DNA from: Andrena cerasifolii
Taxonomy: Eukaryota; Arthropoda; Insecta; Hymenoptera; Andrenidae
Direction: 5' to 3'
NCBI RefSeq assembly: GCF_050908995.1
Contig: NC_135122.1
Span: 16,346,501-16,410,500, forward strand
DNA: 64,000 nucleotides
The notes beneath the pieces are model-generated. The model made no database searches. It was not told the origin of the DNA and was given only the letters and a program-made list of their open reading frames with translations. The position numbers were made by a program, and so were the translations under genes. Positions 24,385-37,900 of the stretch are shown here, one piece after another. Every line of letters begins with the position of its first letter. The first letter of the stretch is position 1.

Positions 24385-24952
24385 ACAAGGGGAGGGCACC
24401 ATGCGGTAGACACCGATTTTTATGAGCCCTGGCACGATGGATCTATGTCGAAAATAAGTAAATAGGTGTCCGAGCGTTTCAGCCAATAGGCCTTAATAAT
24501 AGAGATGTTTACACGGAAATTATTAAAAATTTCATAGTGGCCGTGGGATTTTAGAGGGTAAAAATCCCATTCTACCCTGGCGCTCGCGGGAGATTCCCTT
24601 CTGGAGGCGTCGGGGTGCCTTTTGAAGATGTCTCCACGTTAAAGAAAAACTTTATATTTTTTTTTTATAAATTATTTTTTTCATAATTTTTTTTTTAACT
24701 TGAGGAAATCTTTAAAAGGCACCCCGACTCCTTCAGAGAGGACTCCCCCGGGGGCGCCAGGGTAGTGTGGGATTTTTACCCATTAAAACCCCACGGCCAC
24801 TATGAATTTTTTAATAATTTCCATGTAAATATCTCTATTATTAAGGCCCATTGGCAGAAACGCTCGGACACCTATTTACTTATTTTCGACATAGATCCAT
24901 CGTGCCAAGGCTCATCAAAATCGTTGTCTACCACACGGTGTCCTCCCCTTGT
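24385..24952. repeat. Foldback element with long inverted arms (568 bp)
   Basis: The left arm starts ACAAGGGGAGG (24385) and the right arm ends with its complement (24952). The arms pair over about 250 bp each, including AATAAGTAAATAGGTGTCCG and the region around GGCACCCCGAC, with an AT-rich loop near 24650-24700. Non-coding. The terminal CAAGG fits the hAT YARNG pattern but no 8-bp duplication was found. Confidence 0.75.
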
Positions 24953-25878
24953 GAGCTTTTCTAATATCTTCGTTGGCAGTTTGTTGCAATTCGTTTGGTT
25001 ACTGCGCGATTTTTCTCGCGGAGGAAAGATACACACCGCGCAGGTAGAAAGTGCCAGCAGAATTCGTGGTATCTCGAGGTCGTCGTGGCGGGGCAGGCAG
25101 TGTTTTCAAAGCCACGAGACTGTACAGAAAAGGTGTGCCACACGACCAGAAGGAAATTTCGGCTAACGATCAGTTGACATTGTCTGGGTCAATAGTCAAC
25201 ACGTCCCACAGAAGTCCCTCGACTGGTCAGTGTCAAGTGTTAATACGATTCAGCACAGTTACTTTCTTCTTCTTCTCGTTGCTCGCGAGTCGTCCTCTAT
25301 TTGGTGATAAATATTGCTTCTCCACTTTCTCTGTCCAGTACGTTAACTTCTAAGCTCTCTCCAGCCTACAGAATACAAAGAGGGGGTGAACGCTGTCGAC
25401 GGAGTCTTTCCCATTATTCGAAGCGAAGTATTCGATTTACGTTCGAAATTCTACAATCCCACGCGAATTCTAAAGCTTCCCCAATAGTGTAATTTATCGA
25501 CCAAGGGTAAGGATCATCCCTCGTAAAACCTCCCTGAATGAAAGCTCCTCGAGTTTCATTCACAAGTACCAAATTCCAAGGACCAGCAATTAGTAACACG
25601 TGGAAGGAGGAAAACACGGTATCGTTTCATGATTCACGGATGGAACGTTGTCAAGGACGCTGGCCCGGCGTGTCCTTCCCAAGACCAAAGGCTTCACAAG
25701 CGGGACAGCTCGGGGCACGCTCCGGTGTGGGTGGGGGGCAGACGGAAAACCGGGGGGGCAGCGAGGAAAGGCAGTAGTATCGCCGAAGCGTTCACAGTGT
25801 CCCTTTCGAATTCCAGATCAAACATAAGTGCGCGCGTGTGGTTCGTGTGTGTGTACATGTGCCATCCTCCTTGTCAGC

Positions 25879-25930
25879 GGTAAAGCGGGAGAGAAGAGGA
25901 CTCTGGGCCAACGGCAGCCGGAACCGAAAC
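25879..25930 (+). other. Probable 5' UTR part of the first coding exon, Skeletor-type gene
   Basis: A pyrimidine-containing acceptor context (CATCCTCCTTGTCAG) ends at 25878, 52 bases before the ATG, suggesting that an upstream untranslated exon is spliced here. Alternatively transcription starts nearby. Confidence 0.35.
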
Positions 25931-25997
25931 ATGGATGCGACGTCACTGCGGCTCATTTCCGGACTGCTTTTGTTCGCCTACACCACGTCACACTTTG
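25931..25997 (+). CDS. Skeletor-type gene, coding exon 1 (signal peptide)
   Basis: ATG at 25931 and 22 codons plus one base, ending at a strong donor (TTTG then GTAAGT). A charged start, a hydrophobic core (LISGLLLFAY) and small residues follow signal-peptide rules. The split glycine codon is completed by the first two bases of exon 2. Confidence 0.75.
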
Positions 25998-28900
25998 GTA
26001 AGTCGTTTTGCTTAATAAAACCAGGTTCGCCTGTGTGCGCGCGCGTGTAGCCCATTGTGCCGGCAGGCCGACCCTGTCGCTGGCCACGAAAGGACATCTT
26101 TCTCCTTTCATTGCCGCTGGCATGCATTTAGTATTTAGATGGACGCACAGCGTTTAGAGTAGAACAAACTGTGCTTTAGAAGCTCAAGGGAACAGAGGGG
26201 GAATTAAAGAGAATCTTGACCATCCTCGAATCGATTCGGTTAGGGTAGCTCGTGGTAATATGCCACGGTTAACTTTGAAACGCGATAACTCGCAAGTATA
26301 AGTAGATACAGGGGAGAAGATAACACCATATGAAAGTGTAACTAATTCTGCGTTTTGAGTAATAAGTAGAGATATGTCAGTTTTACAGTTCAATAATAAA
26401 CGTGCAAATATAAAAGTCCTCAAAAGTGGCATATTACCCGAATGGTGCGTAAATATGCCACAAGGTATGAGGTAATATGTCACATGCTATCAAACGGGAA
26501 CTAATCACTCAAATTTTTCAGAATCAACAATATTTGAAAATATTTTAAATATTTAAACTCAATTAAACGTAAAATATATTTGAAAAATGCTATTTCTAAC
26601 AAACTAAACAGTCTCCAATCTCTACGCAGTCTTCATGGATCCACTTTTTGCAACAAGTAGTTTTTACCCAGTCACATTTAGGTCCTTTTTTATCGTAGTA
26701 ACATAGTTCACATATTGCACAGTATTATTATAGTAAGTGCATTATTTAAAAAATTATTGAGACGTGGCATATTACCTGCGGTGGCACATTACCTGCGGTG
26801 GCATATTACCCCGAGTTACCCTATATGCTTGGAAGAATGGCTTTAAAAGCTAGTTTCAACTATTCCGTCATTGTGAACGCAATCTGTAATACATAATTGA
26901 GAGACGTGTAGTTTATAGTTGTGTCGTAACATGTGCTCGCGCCGGGACGGCGTTTCACACAAACGAACCGGACGTTAGGTGTTAGCTGTTCGATATTCGA
27001 GCCTCTTACCGTGCAAAAAGCGTTTCGATGTTTCCACGCCGATTTACGTTCTACATGACCATGCACAGATACTCTGGTGTCAGTCGCTGACACAAAACCG
27101 CCAGTTCCTCACCCACTAATGTTCCTTAAAATCCAGCAACCATCGTAATACCAGCTGCTCTGCGATCTGCGTCTGCACATTTGTTACCATTATTCAATCA
27201 GCTTGCTTCGACACGCCTGTGGTCCAAGTGTTGCGAAAGATTCTCGCGGATGCTCGAACGGCAATCCCTGCGAGAAGCACGCGACGGAGATTAAAGCAGT
27301 TGACGAAACAGCCGTTTACGTGGAAGATCCCAGAAGCTTGGTGGCGTTGATCGATCGAACGAGCCGGTCGTCGATTGTCGGGGCCGATGTCCACGTATCG
27401 GCGGCTGCGGCGGTTAGGGGTAATTTCAAAACTTTGAGCGATTTAGATGGTAAATTGCTAAGGGAAACGGGGACGGGAGCGAGAGCCACCGCTGGAAAGA
27501 CGGCAGCAAATGCGTCGCCGTAATTGCATAATGGCCCTGGTGTGTTCTCGTCGAGATACGAAGCCCTGGCCTGGTTTTTACTTGAGGACTTTCACTCCGC
27601 ATCACCGGGCTCTTCCCTCTCTCTCCCTACACACTTCTCTCTTCCTGGCCTCTCCCTTTCTGCTTCTGTTTCTCTCTTCCTTATATTATTCCTCGCCACC
27701 TTTGTTGCACCTTGCCCCGCATTCGCGCCCCGCCCACCCCTCTGTTCTCACCTCGATACTCTTGGTACTCACCGGTTCCTTATCACGTATCACGTCCACC
27801 ACCAACACCGCCGCAGACAGATCTCGAGGAGCCCAAACAGCGTGGGATGTCGAAGGGAAATAGTAGATACACGTCTCTGTAGTATACCTTCGCGTAATAC
27901 CTCGCGTGGTTCGCGAGAATCGATATTCCTCGAGCGTTGCAGATCGCGGGCGAACCGGGACGCTCGGCAGAACGTTGCTTCCGCGGGGAGCTCTGCAAGA
28001 ACGGAGAGATAGTAATGATCGTGTGTATTCAAGGGGAATCTCAATGAACGTTGTGATAAATACAGTTACTCGGGGGGGCGTTCATTTGGTCAGAGCACCC
28101 GGTATAAGGAGCTGCAGGGGGCTGTTAGCTGGCATTAGACGGTTTCAAGTACGGAATATTGTTTCTGGAGATCCCGCCGTTCAAATTGCTAGCATTTAGC
28201 GGCTTATCTGGATTACCGTTTCCCTGCGCGCGCGCGCGCAAGCGAGCGTACCCTGGGGGAGCGTTCCCGTGGGATAAAAAACTCGAGGCGGAGCGTGTCC
28301 CGCGCTTTTCGAAATTCCCTGTTTTCGCCCCGGCCGATGAGAAAAGGATTAAACGGTGAAAAGGATTGGAGACGCGCTTTTCCTCTCTCTCTTTTCGCGC
28401 TGTAAAGGAAATGATTCCAGGGGGTGAGGATGCGTAGACTCGAATGAAATGAAACTTTGTACGACTTCGAGTAAGCCGATTCGAGCTGACAACGAGAGAG
28501 ATTCCATTTGGATATCATAGATATTCTCCTTGGAGTTTCTTATATTTACTTGGGAGAACGTTTTATTAATGACTTCTAGCTTCGTTCGTTCTGCTCCTTT
28601 TCTGTGCGCGAGAACGCGTGAACGGTCTCCTGGCGTTCGACCTACTTCTGGATAATTCGAAAGGCTTCTCGCGTGTTCAAAGGTCGATTTCAACTAAATT
28701 CAGCCTTGGGGTTAGGACCGATCAGAAGCGTATTTGTGGGCGTCTTCAAGGACCACCCGTATTTGAGAGTGACTGTATTCCTCGCTGCAGCGATACAAGC
28801 GTAATATCTGCCGCTGTCCCAGTTCGTATAAATTACTGTTGGCACGAATTAGATAGACCCGCGGCAAGGCGCAAGGAGCAGCCCTCGGCAAAAACTGTGT

Positions 28901-31900
28901 CCCCGGTAGAGGAAAAGCAATTGTTCACGGTGGATCACCTTCTAATGAAGTTCCACGACCGTCGCCTCCACTGCTAGCCTCCGCTGCTAGCCTCCGCTCC
29001 ATTCCTCTTCCAGATATTTCTTTGGCAAACTTGCTTCTTCTCCTCTCGTTCGCCTCTCATTGTCTAGAACTGCAAGACTTTGAAAAATGTTGCTTTATCG
29101 AGTCGCACGATGTCCCGCTCCGCGGAAACAAAGGGACGAAACATTTTCTCGGCGAAAATTCTATCTAACACTTGACTAGCTTCGCTCAGCAACTCGTTCC
29201 TCCTTCTCTGTTATAAATTTACGAAGCGTCTTACAAACACGGGGCGCGCCTTCTCGATATTCCAAAGGAACCGACACCTTCTCGCGCCGAGAATAATCGC
29301 ACCCACGTGCTCGCAGGAATCATAATTCAACATCGACGAAGAAATAAATATTCGACGAGCCATTCTTGTTGGAGGCAGCCAAATCTCCGGCGCGGGCTAT
29401 AAATTTCAACGGGCAGAATACCGCCGCGGTGGCAAACTTCCGGGACACCTTGTACACTCGTGCACGAGCAGATAGAGAGGAGCGTAGGCGCACATGTAGC
29501 CTTCCAATAAAGCTCCGCTCGAGTGCTCGATCGGCACTCGACGAATCTCGAATCGGACAATACCCTCGTGGTACGTCCGTCTGAAATAACCCATAAGGTC
29601 TCTCGAGTGTACATCTATATAGGGGGGGCGTATGGGGTGGTAATGCCTCGTGCCACGGTTGCCAGCATCCTGGCCGTGCAAGTAGTCGGGCCACGTTTTT
29701 TTTTCATCTCCTTCGTTGAGGATTACTTCCGTGTCAGCAGTCGGGCCCGATTCTGTTCAATCGACAAGCTTACAGATTACACCGGACACTTGTCTGTAAT
29801 GCGACGCGTATCGGCTGTAATCCACTCATCTCTCTACTCGAGCCCTGTTCTCCTCATCCACGGGGACGGTCCATGGCGAAATAAGCCAGTTGACGCGATC
29901 ATGGGGATGTATTTGTGATATTTATGAGGAACCTATTTTCCCATCGGACGCAGAATACATCCAGTAAGGTTAGATATATTTGCCAATGCCAAAGAACTGT
30001 CGCAGAGAGCTGGCTCCGTGTAAAAATATTAGGGAAAAATAGGGTGGCTTCCAGGTGAACAACTCGACGTCGGATATGTACGCGGCGGCGGTTTGCAGGT
30101 AGCGGAACAGAGGCTGGGCACGCGATGACGGGGTTACGCGATCATACGTTGCAGAAGTAATCGAGCAATTTTTCCCGCGCCCCCTCCGATCCCTTTTTTT
30201 TCCCCCTCCCGTTCTCGTTTTGCTTTCCCGCGGGATTACTTTCGGTTGAACGAGTCCCGCTCAGTTGGGTTCAATCTCCGTACTCTCTGTCAGATTACAG
30301 AGTACTCGCCGTAGTAACATCTATAGTAACACGTGTGTAGTATCTTGTAAACTGTGTGGCACAGGTGCGCATGCACCAGGGCCTGGCCACCCATATGCAC
30401 AGCCCGTGCACCTAGCTGCGCCGAGTGAAAAATCGACTGCGTCGGTGCACGTTCGATGCATATCGGGGGCGAGGCGCCTTCCTTTCTTTCCTGCGGAGAT
30501 TGTCGCGCGATTCCGAAGCCCCTCGATCTCGCAAATTGTTATTCCGGATTATTTATCGTAAACGGGGCGCACGGTGCACCGGCACACTTCGGTGGATTAC
30601 CTTTAATATCTATCACATTAATTGCGCCATCAAGCTTCGCGTTAAATCGTTGCAGCACGAAACTGTGTAATAACTTTCTGGAGCCTGCGCTCTAAATTCG
30701 TTCCTTTGGGAAGACTCGCTAAATCTCAGTAGTAACAGATGAAAGCGTATAGGATGTGAGGAGGAAATACGGACGCTCCTGCTAGTAAAAAAGTTTTGTT
30801 AATAGTGACAAAACGATAGACAAAAGGAATCGTTTTCATTGGAACGTCGGAACGAGAGTGAGTTTCGGAGGACCAAGCGTCGCGACGCGTGCCAGTGGCG
30901 GGAGGGGGCGACGTTGGGGCGCTCGTCCAGCGTCGTTCCCACCGCGACGCTCGAGGGTAGCGAGTGGGGGGCGTCGTTTGAGCGCTGAACCCGCGACGCT
31001 CACCGCCGAGCAGCCTCTACCAGCCCCTACCAACCCCTACGCTACTGTCGAAGTGGAATAGGTCAGTCGGACACCGAATCAACCTCGTAGTTACGATTAT
31101 TCCTATACACTTTGGAACTTTCGATCTGTAGTATTTGTACATCCACGCTGGCTAAATTATTCGCACCGAAGGACACAGAGGAGGGCTTTGATATGGTTTC
31201 GAATCATGGAGGAACTGATACGAAGAGAAGGGAACGTCTACTACGTAGCTTTTAGGAGTGGACGCTATTGTTAGTAAGGAATCTCAATGGCGAGGTTCAA
31301 TTCTTCCCTTTCCTCGGTGCCGATCTAGAGCAATTATATCAATTACCCTCGTTGCTGCGTTCGCCACACCTTGACACGAATGAAACGAATATAATCGACG
31401 TCGGTGAACGCTAAGCTCTAGAATCCAGCGTCTCGTCATCCTCCCGTCCGTGAACCACATCGTAGTCGAAGTTGCCAGTACTCCCAGGAAACTTGCGCAA
31501 TCTAGCATGACGTAGAATCAAAGGCGAATCTTCCGTGACTCCGTCTTACCTTCAGCGTATAAGGTCCACATGCCACATCAAAGCTCCACTTCGGTAGCTC
31601 TTAAATCATCCTGAATTCTTGCCAAGTAAAAAGTCCCCGTCGACTCGCAGAGGACACACGGTCAATCCTCGTGGCCGATGGAACAGCAATCGGGCTGGAA
31701 TTTCCCCGCAATTGGAACTCGATTGCGACCGGAAAAGCAACTGCGTGGCCGAAGATAGAGGACCGCACGTGCATGGCGGAGGCAGGGTACTCCGAGTAAT
31801 TGGAGTCGGTAGCGGGTGTACATTTAATGCGTGTACTTGTTGCTCGTTCGCCAGATGCGTGGTTCCCAGAGGACCGTGCACGATCGCTCGGCCGACAAGG

Positions 31901-34900
31901 CGACGATCGCCCCGAACTTTGTGGTTTGGTGTTAATAGATACAGTATGTAACAGAAGTAAGTAAACAGTCGGAGTTCTAGCAAACAAACGATTGTATCGA
32001 AGTAAGTGTTTAATTTCATAGAACAAAGTATATATTTATTGATATTACACGAGACTACTGAAATAACTATACTAATAAAACTTTCACTAATTAATAATCT
32101 GTTTAAAAAAAAATGCATGATGTGTGAAGAACTCATAATACAAAAGTAAGTAAACACGAAGTAAATAATAAATTAATACCCGCAATGATAGTTTGGCTAA
32201 TCGATCGGGTAAGGAGAAAATAATTGAAAATAATTGCCATGTTTTCTCTATTAAATTTTCTAATTCCTTTATATTGCGTGGTCCGTGTTCTGCGATTAGT
32301 AATTTTAAGATATACCACATATTTTCAATTGGCGAAAGATCAGGGCTTTGCGGAGGCCATTCCAAAATGTTAATTAAATTTTCTTGTAAATGTTTTTTAA
32401 CAATTTTCGCCGTATGAATTGGTGCATTGTCTTGTTGGAGTATAAAATCATCTCCTATCAATCGTTTTCCTTCTGGAAATTATAACGTCTTGTAACAATT
32501 TCAGGTAAACTTGGGAGTTAACTTTCCCTTTTAAAATTATAATTTTCCCTACTCCAAAAAATGAAGAGGTAATTCAAAAATACATTTCACGAACGGAATA
32601 CAAAATGAAAAACCAAAGATGTTTACTTACTTTTTTAACCTTTTAATATATATGTTCTAATTAACTTGGCACAATAAACTTAACGCGTAAAAGAAACTTG
32701 TGCTCCAAATAGGAATAACAATTGGGGGTCGTCGCCCTAACGTTTGCTGTTTTAGTTTCTAGGATACCTAACTCTAGGTTTCAGAAAAATCTATTCAAAC
32801 GTCAGAAACTGTCGTGTCTACTTACTTTTGTTACACACTGTATGTAAACGATTGATCTCGGGCTGCGCGGAGGGGGACTCTTCTATCGAGTGTTCTTCTA
32901 ATCTCACTCCCCACCTGCGACCGATTTTAATCCGTGAAGGCGACTTGTAAGATGGGTCAGATGATGAACGAACCAAGCATCACTGTTTCTCTGTGTCCCT
33001 TATCTGTTACTCTGGAAATTGGAGTCCCCACGTTTGCATCTTTCACAGGCATCGAGATATCCCTGAAGCTTCCTTCTTCTTCTTCGCCAGTTCTCCGAGG
33101 AGTTTGCCCCCCTTTCGCGCACAAAAAGCTCCATTCCATCCTCGGATTAGTATCGCGTATCGACTGGGAGCCAATATAAAACGGCTCGGTTTGCATTGTC
33201 AGCCGCTACAAACCCCCCGCCGCCGTAATCTATCCGCAATCAAATGATCACCCGTCTCCCCACGGATCCATCCCTCTTTCTTCTTTCATGCTATTTTCTT
33301 ATCGACTCCTCGGGGAGGGCAGATCGCCCGGAATTGCATCGTAGGCTCGCCTGTCCCAGGCACCCAGGGGTCGGGATGAAAGCACCGAGTCAAAGAGCGC
33401 GGACGTATCAGGGAAACAATTTAACTAATGGAACGGTATTGCTCGTGGAAATCTATGATCGCGAGCGGCGCGTAGCCTGCGCCTTTGTGCCACATTATCC
33501 GCATCTTTCGCCGTTCGCTCTTGGCTATCGATGCTCGATTCCAATTTTCTGGTGGCTATCGATTGATGGCTGGCGAGCCATCGGTGTCTCCAAGAAAAAT
33601 GCTACTGGCTCTGCTGCACGAACATCGTGATATGGGTGGATGGGTAGTCAGGTATATTGGCTTGGGACGTAATATCTTTGGATAGTGGACGGTGACAGTA
33701 AGATTAGGTGTTTAATGAATTGTGCTGTGTATACAGTGGCCGACAAAAATGTTACCACTTTTTCGAACCACTCTACTTCTATTACTTTTCAACATCAACT
33801 CAAAACATGCTAACCGTTATTTAGCCGATATTGACTTGTTCTCGATTGCGTTCGACTCGTTCCGGAGACAATTGTTTAATCGATTCCGTGTTTAATTTAG
33901 AATTTTTTTATGTCCGTTGTGCATTAGTAGTTATACGTTTTTAAGCGACTTCCAAAAGGAGGAGGTTACTCAATTCATCACGTATATTTCATTATGTATG
34001 TATGTATATTCACGCATAACTTTGTAACGCGTGGACCGATTTGGATGATTCTTTCGTTGTTATATGGAGTATGTTCCCCAATTGATACGATGACAACTGT
34101 TTTTTAACCGACTTCAAAAAAGGTCAATAAAAATTAAAAAATAATAAACTTTTGGAGAAAAATTAAAAAACCGACTTCAAAGGTGCGCTAAAATGGATAA
34201 AATAATTTTTTTTAAATCGGTGCCAAAATAGAAACAGAATTAAATTTCCAAACCTTTATCAATTATAGTCCATTGGCACACTAACGCCCGAATCAGAGCG
34301 TTTAATTTTGTTTCTGTTTTGGCATCGTTTTCAACAAAAAAAATATTTTATCCTTTTTAGCGCACCTTTCAACTCAGTTTTTTACCTTTTTCAAGAAGTG
34401 TTATTATCTGTATACAGTTTTGGGGAACGAGTAACTTCTTACCGTGAAATGAAAGTCCTTCTTGATAACTCTAGAAATATTGATGGATACTGAGAGACTT
34501 TCAAAATTCTATAAACCGAGGACTTCTCCCCGACTAAATTTTCAAAATTCCACACACTTTCACACATATTCCACGCCCTTCCCCAAGCCCTCCTCACTCG
34601 CATCCCAGGATGCACAGGTTCGTTCGCCCTTCACCGCACTTTTCACCCATTACCTCATTACTTCACCACGCATTTGCATTCGCACTTGTACCCCGGCCGC
34701 GCTGCCCTAAGAGGTAACAGATGCGAGCGCGTTAACTGCGCGACGACGAGGTATTTGATTGGCTTCCTCTTGTCGGCGGTATTGGATCCCCGTATAATTT
34801 GCGCGTCGTCAGGGTGCATAATGCGTTATTAGATGAACCGGCGACACGTGCTCCGACACGACAACGTCATTATCGACCGTTGTTGCGCGTCTCTCGCTGT

Positions 34901-37900
34901 CCCTACTTATCCAGGCCTACATACTTTCATAAATTACACCCACCCACCGCGGTGCAATTAGTCGGACCCAAGGCGATTGTTCCACGCGTGTCTCGTCCTT
35001 TAATTAAAACCGTGAATGGTCGCGACACGACAATTACAATGTACACCCCCGAGTCGATAGCGGCGGGAATAACTACGGCGGCTCTTTAGTCACGTCTAAA
35101 TGGGAAGTGGTCGGGGATCGTGGGCGAAATTGGCAGCCAAATGTTCGGATATCGATGGGACAGCGATCAGGGTAGCCGAAGGGGACGATATTACAGTGGC
35201 GTGTCTCTGGTCCGTGTTTGAGTTCCACTGCGATATGAATGTCTCCCCATGGGGGTGTCGTCGCATATCGATTGGAATGAGGTGCCAGCTACGCGCCTGC
35301 ATCCGTGTACGTACGCGCGCGTGTGCGTGCACGTCTCGTTGCAAGTAGGCCCCGCGTCGTCGTAACGCGAATTTCGTGGGAACTAAAGCGTACCAGAGCG
35401 GGAGGACGGGGACGGGGGTGGTCGATCTATGAATCGTGTCCTGGACGATGACACGGTCACCACCGTCGCTTCTGGACGATAATGGTATCGGTCCGGAACA
35501 TTTGTCACGTGCTGGCATTAGAGCCCGTCACGCGTCCCGTGCCCGCACGCGACAGCCAGCAAGCCGTGCGCACCCTCGGCATCGCGATTAATTAAAAATT
35601 ATTCGGTCGATCATCGTTGATCAACGGCCGCACCCGGCCATCGCAATCCTCGGCGGCGTGTGAAATATAGTAGTTTCGCAGGTATTTAACAGATTCGTTC
35701 CTTGAATAGTACGTTCGCAGGCAAGCAGAGGCGATCATCAGCTTACCTGCCCACCCTTCCATTTACCCTCAGCCAGTGTAGTCTCTAAAAAGCCCGTTCT
35801 CGATGGCTGCCGAGTGATAACGCTCCCTCCAGGTCACCGTGACCCTAAGCTGGCTTTTAACGAGCAGCCCGCCGATGGCAGATAATTTTCCGCCGTTACT
35901 ATGCATAAATAAGCGCAAACAGTCCGAGCCAGTTTCGTTTTATTCGCCGCCGAAAAGCAGGGGCGCGAACAGGCCGATAAAATCGGATCGAATTCGGGGG
36001 ATGGAGGCGCGGAAGTGGAGGAAATGAATTCTGCGTATGGGAGGCTCACTGTAGAGGGGGTTCCTTAAGCCACGCTTTTATTTTACGCCGAAGGGTGTGT
36101 TTGCAGAGCGGCTTGAGCCACGGAGACCGTCTTCCCGGCACGAGTTCTATTTCCCCGGAATCCCATTTCTTTCTCCGCCTCCTCTCGACTGGCCGCGAGG
36201 GTGTGACGTTTCCTCCGGCGCTGGTGCAGCGTTCCGCGTGCGTCCGTACGGAATGCAGCGCTCGAAAAGTGGCCGGAGACCAGGAGAGCGCGGCGCCTAC
36301 CACTCGCGAGCAAACGAGGCGCGAGAAACGCGATGTATCCCGACTGCGTGGAACGAGTCGTACAGTCAGTTCGATATTGCCGGGGTGGTAGGCCGGGGGG
36401 TGGTGGAGGAGGGTGGTCTTAATGCATTTGGCGAGGTAGCTATGGTACGCATCACCAGCCACCCTTTCTGCAAGCTCAGCATGCCCTCTCCCTTCCTCCC
36501 TCTCTCCCCTCGGCCCCTTCCTTCATCCCTCTTCTTCCTCATCTTCTTTCCTTTTGTCTCAACCCCTCTCCCTCTTTACCACCCTCCCAGAACGCTCTCT
36601 GTTTCCCTCTAACTTTCTTTCTGCTCTTCTTTCGCCGTGTCTCGGCGTTTCCCAGCTTTATCTCTGTTTTACCCACCTCACCCCTTCTTTGCGCTACCTT
36701 TTCTCTGTCCCTGTTTACGCTCTCCCTATCCGAGCTATTCCACGTCAAAACGGGGAGGTGAAAAATTTAGTTTCACCGATTCTCTTCAAAATTACAGCAT
36801 TTGTCGATAACCCTGCGAAAACAAAGTATACTAAATTTCAACGGCCTATGTCAAATAGTTTCCGAAATATTTAATCTTAATGTCTCGAAAATTCAAACAA
36901 AATCGGCTGACGCGTCATCACTTAAACTGTAATATCTCGGTCATTTTTAAAGATAATGCCACCTTGTTATGTTCATTTTATAGCTGAAGGAATGCTTTCT
37001 CAACCCGCGTATAAAATATTTTGTTTATTGTTAATAAACTTAACAGTAATCGATGTCAAAGATGTCGAGAAAAATAGTAGGAATATCTGCTCACCATATA
37101 AAAGATTAGCAATAGTAGGTAGCAGATATTCCTACTATTTTTCTCGAGAATACCGAAAATACTGAAAGAAAAATTTGTTTTAACCCATCGTATAGAAATA
37201 CTTTCCTACGCTAGGCTATTGTTTTGAAAACGCGTGCGTGCAGACTGACCATGGGAACGGTTTTATTTTTTTATTAACTGTTCCCAAAATTTCTCCACTT
37301 TTTTTAAAAAGGCATTTATTAGTTGAAGACTTAACGAATCGAATGATATTTTTTTCAAGCCGAACCGTGGGTGGGAACGACGTCAAATCACGATTTAAAA
37401 CTTTGACATCGATTACTGTTAAGTTTATTAACAATAAACAAAATATTCTACATACGTTTTGAGAAAGCATTCCTTCAGCTTTAAAATGAACCCAAGACGG
37501 TGGCATTATCTTTAAAAATGACCGAGATATTACAGTTTAAGTGATGACGCGTCAGCCGATTTTGTTTGAACTTTCGAAACTTTAACATTAAATATTTCGA
37601 AAACTATTTGACATAGGCCGTTGAAATTTAGTATACTTTGTTTTGCAAGGTTATCGGCAAATGCTGTAATTTTGAAGAGAATCGGTGAAACTAAACTTTT
37701 CACCTATTCGTTTTGACGTGGAATAGCTCATCCGCCTCCATCTCGCGCCTAGATCCGTCTCTCCTTCTCGCATCGTCCCGGTCCCATTGCTGTTTTCCCT
37801 GGGACTTTCCTTCTGCATCTTCTCCTCGAACACCCTGTCTACGCTCACCTTGCCCCCCTCGCTGTCCTCCCGTCCTCCTCTGTGCCGTTCCCACCCTCGC

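Noticed and set aside
36478..36725. Pyrimidine-rich tract as a possible strong splice acceptor
   Set aside because: No AG-linked conserved exon follows; it abuts the 998-bp foldback.
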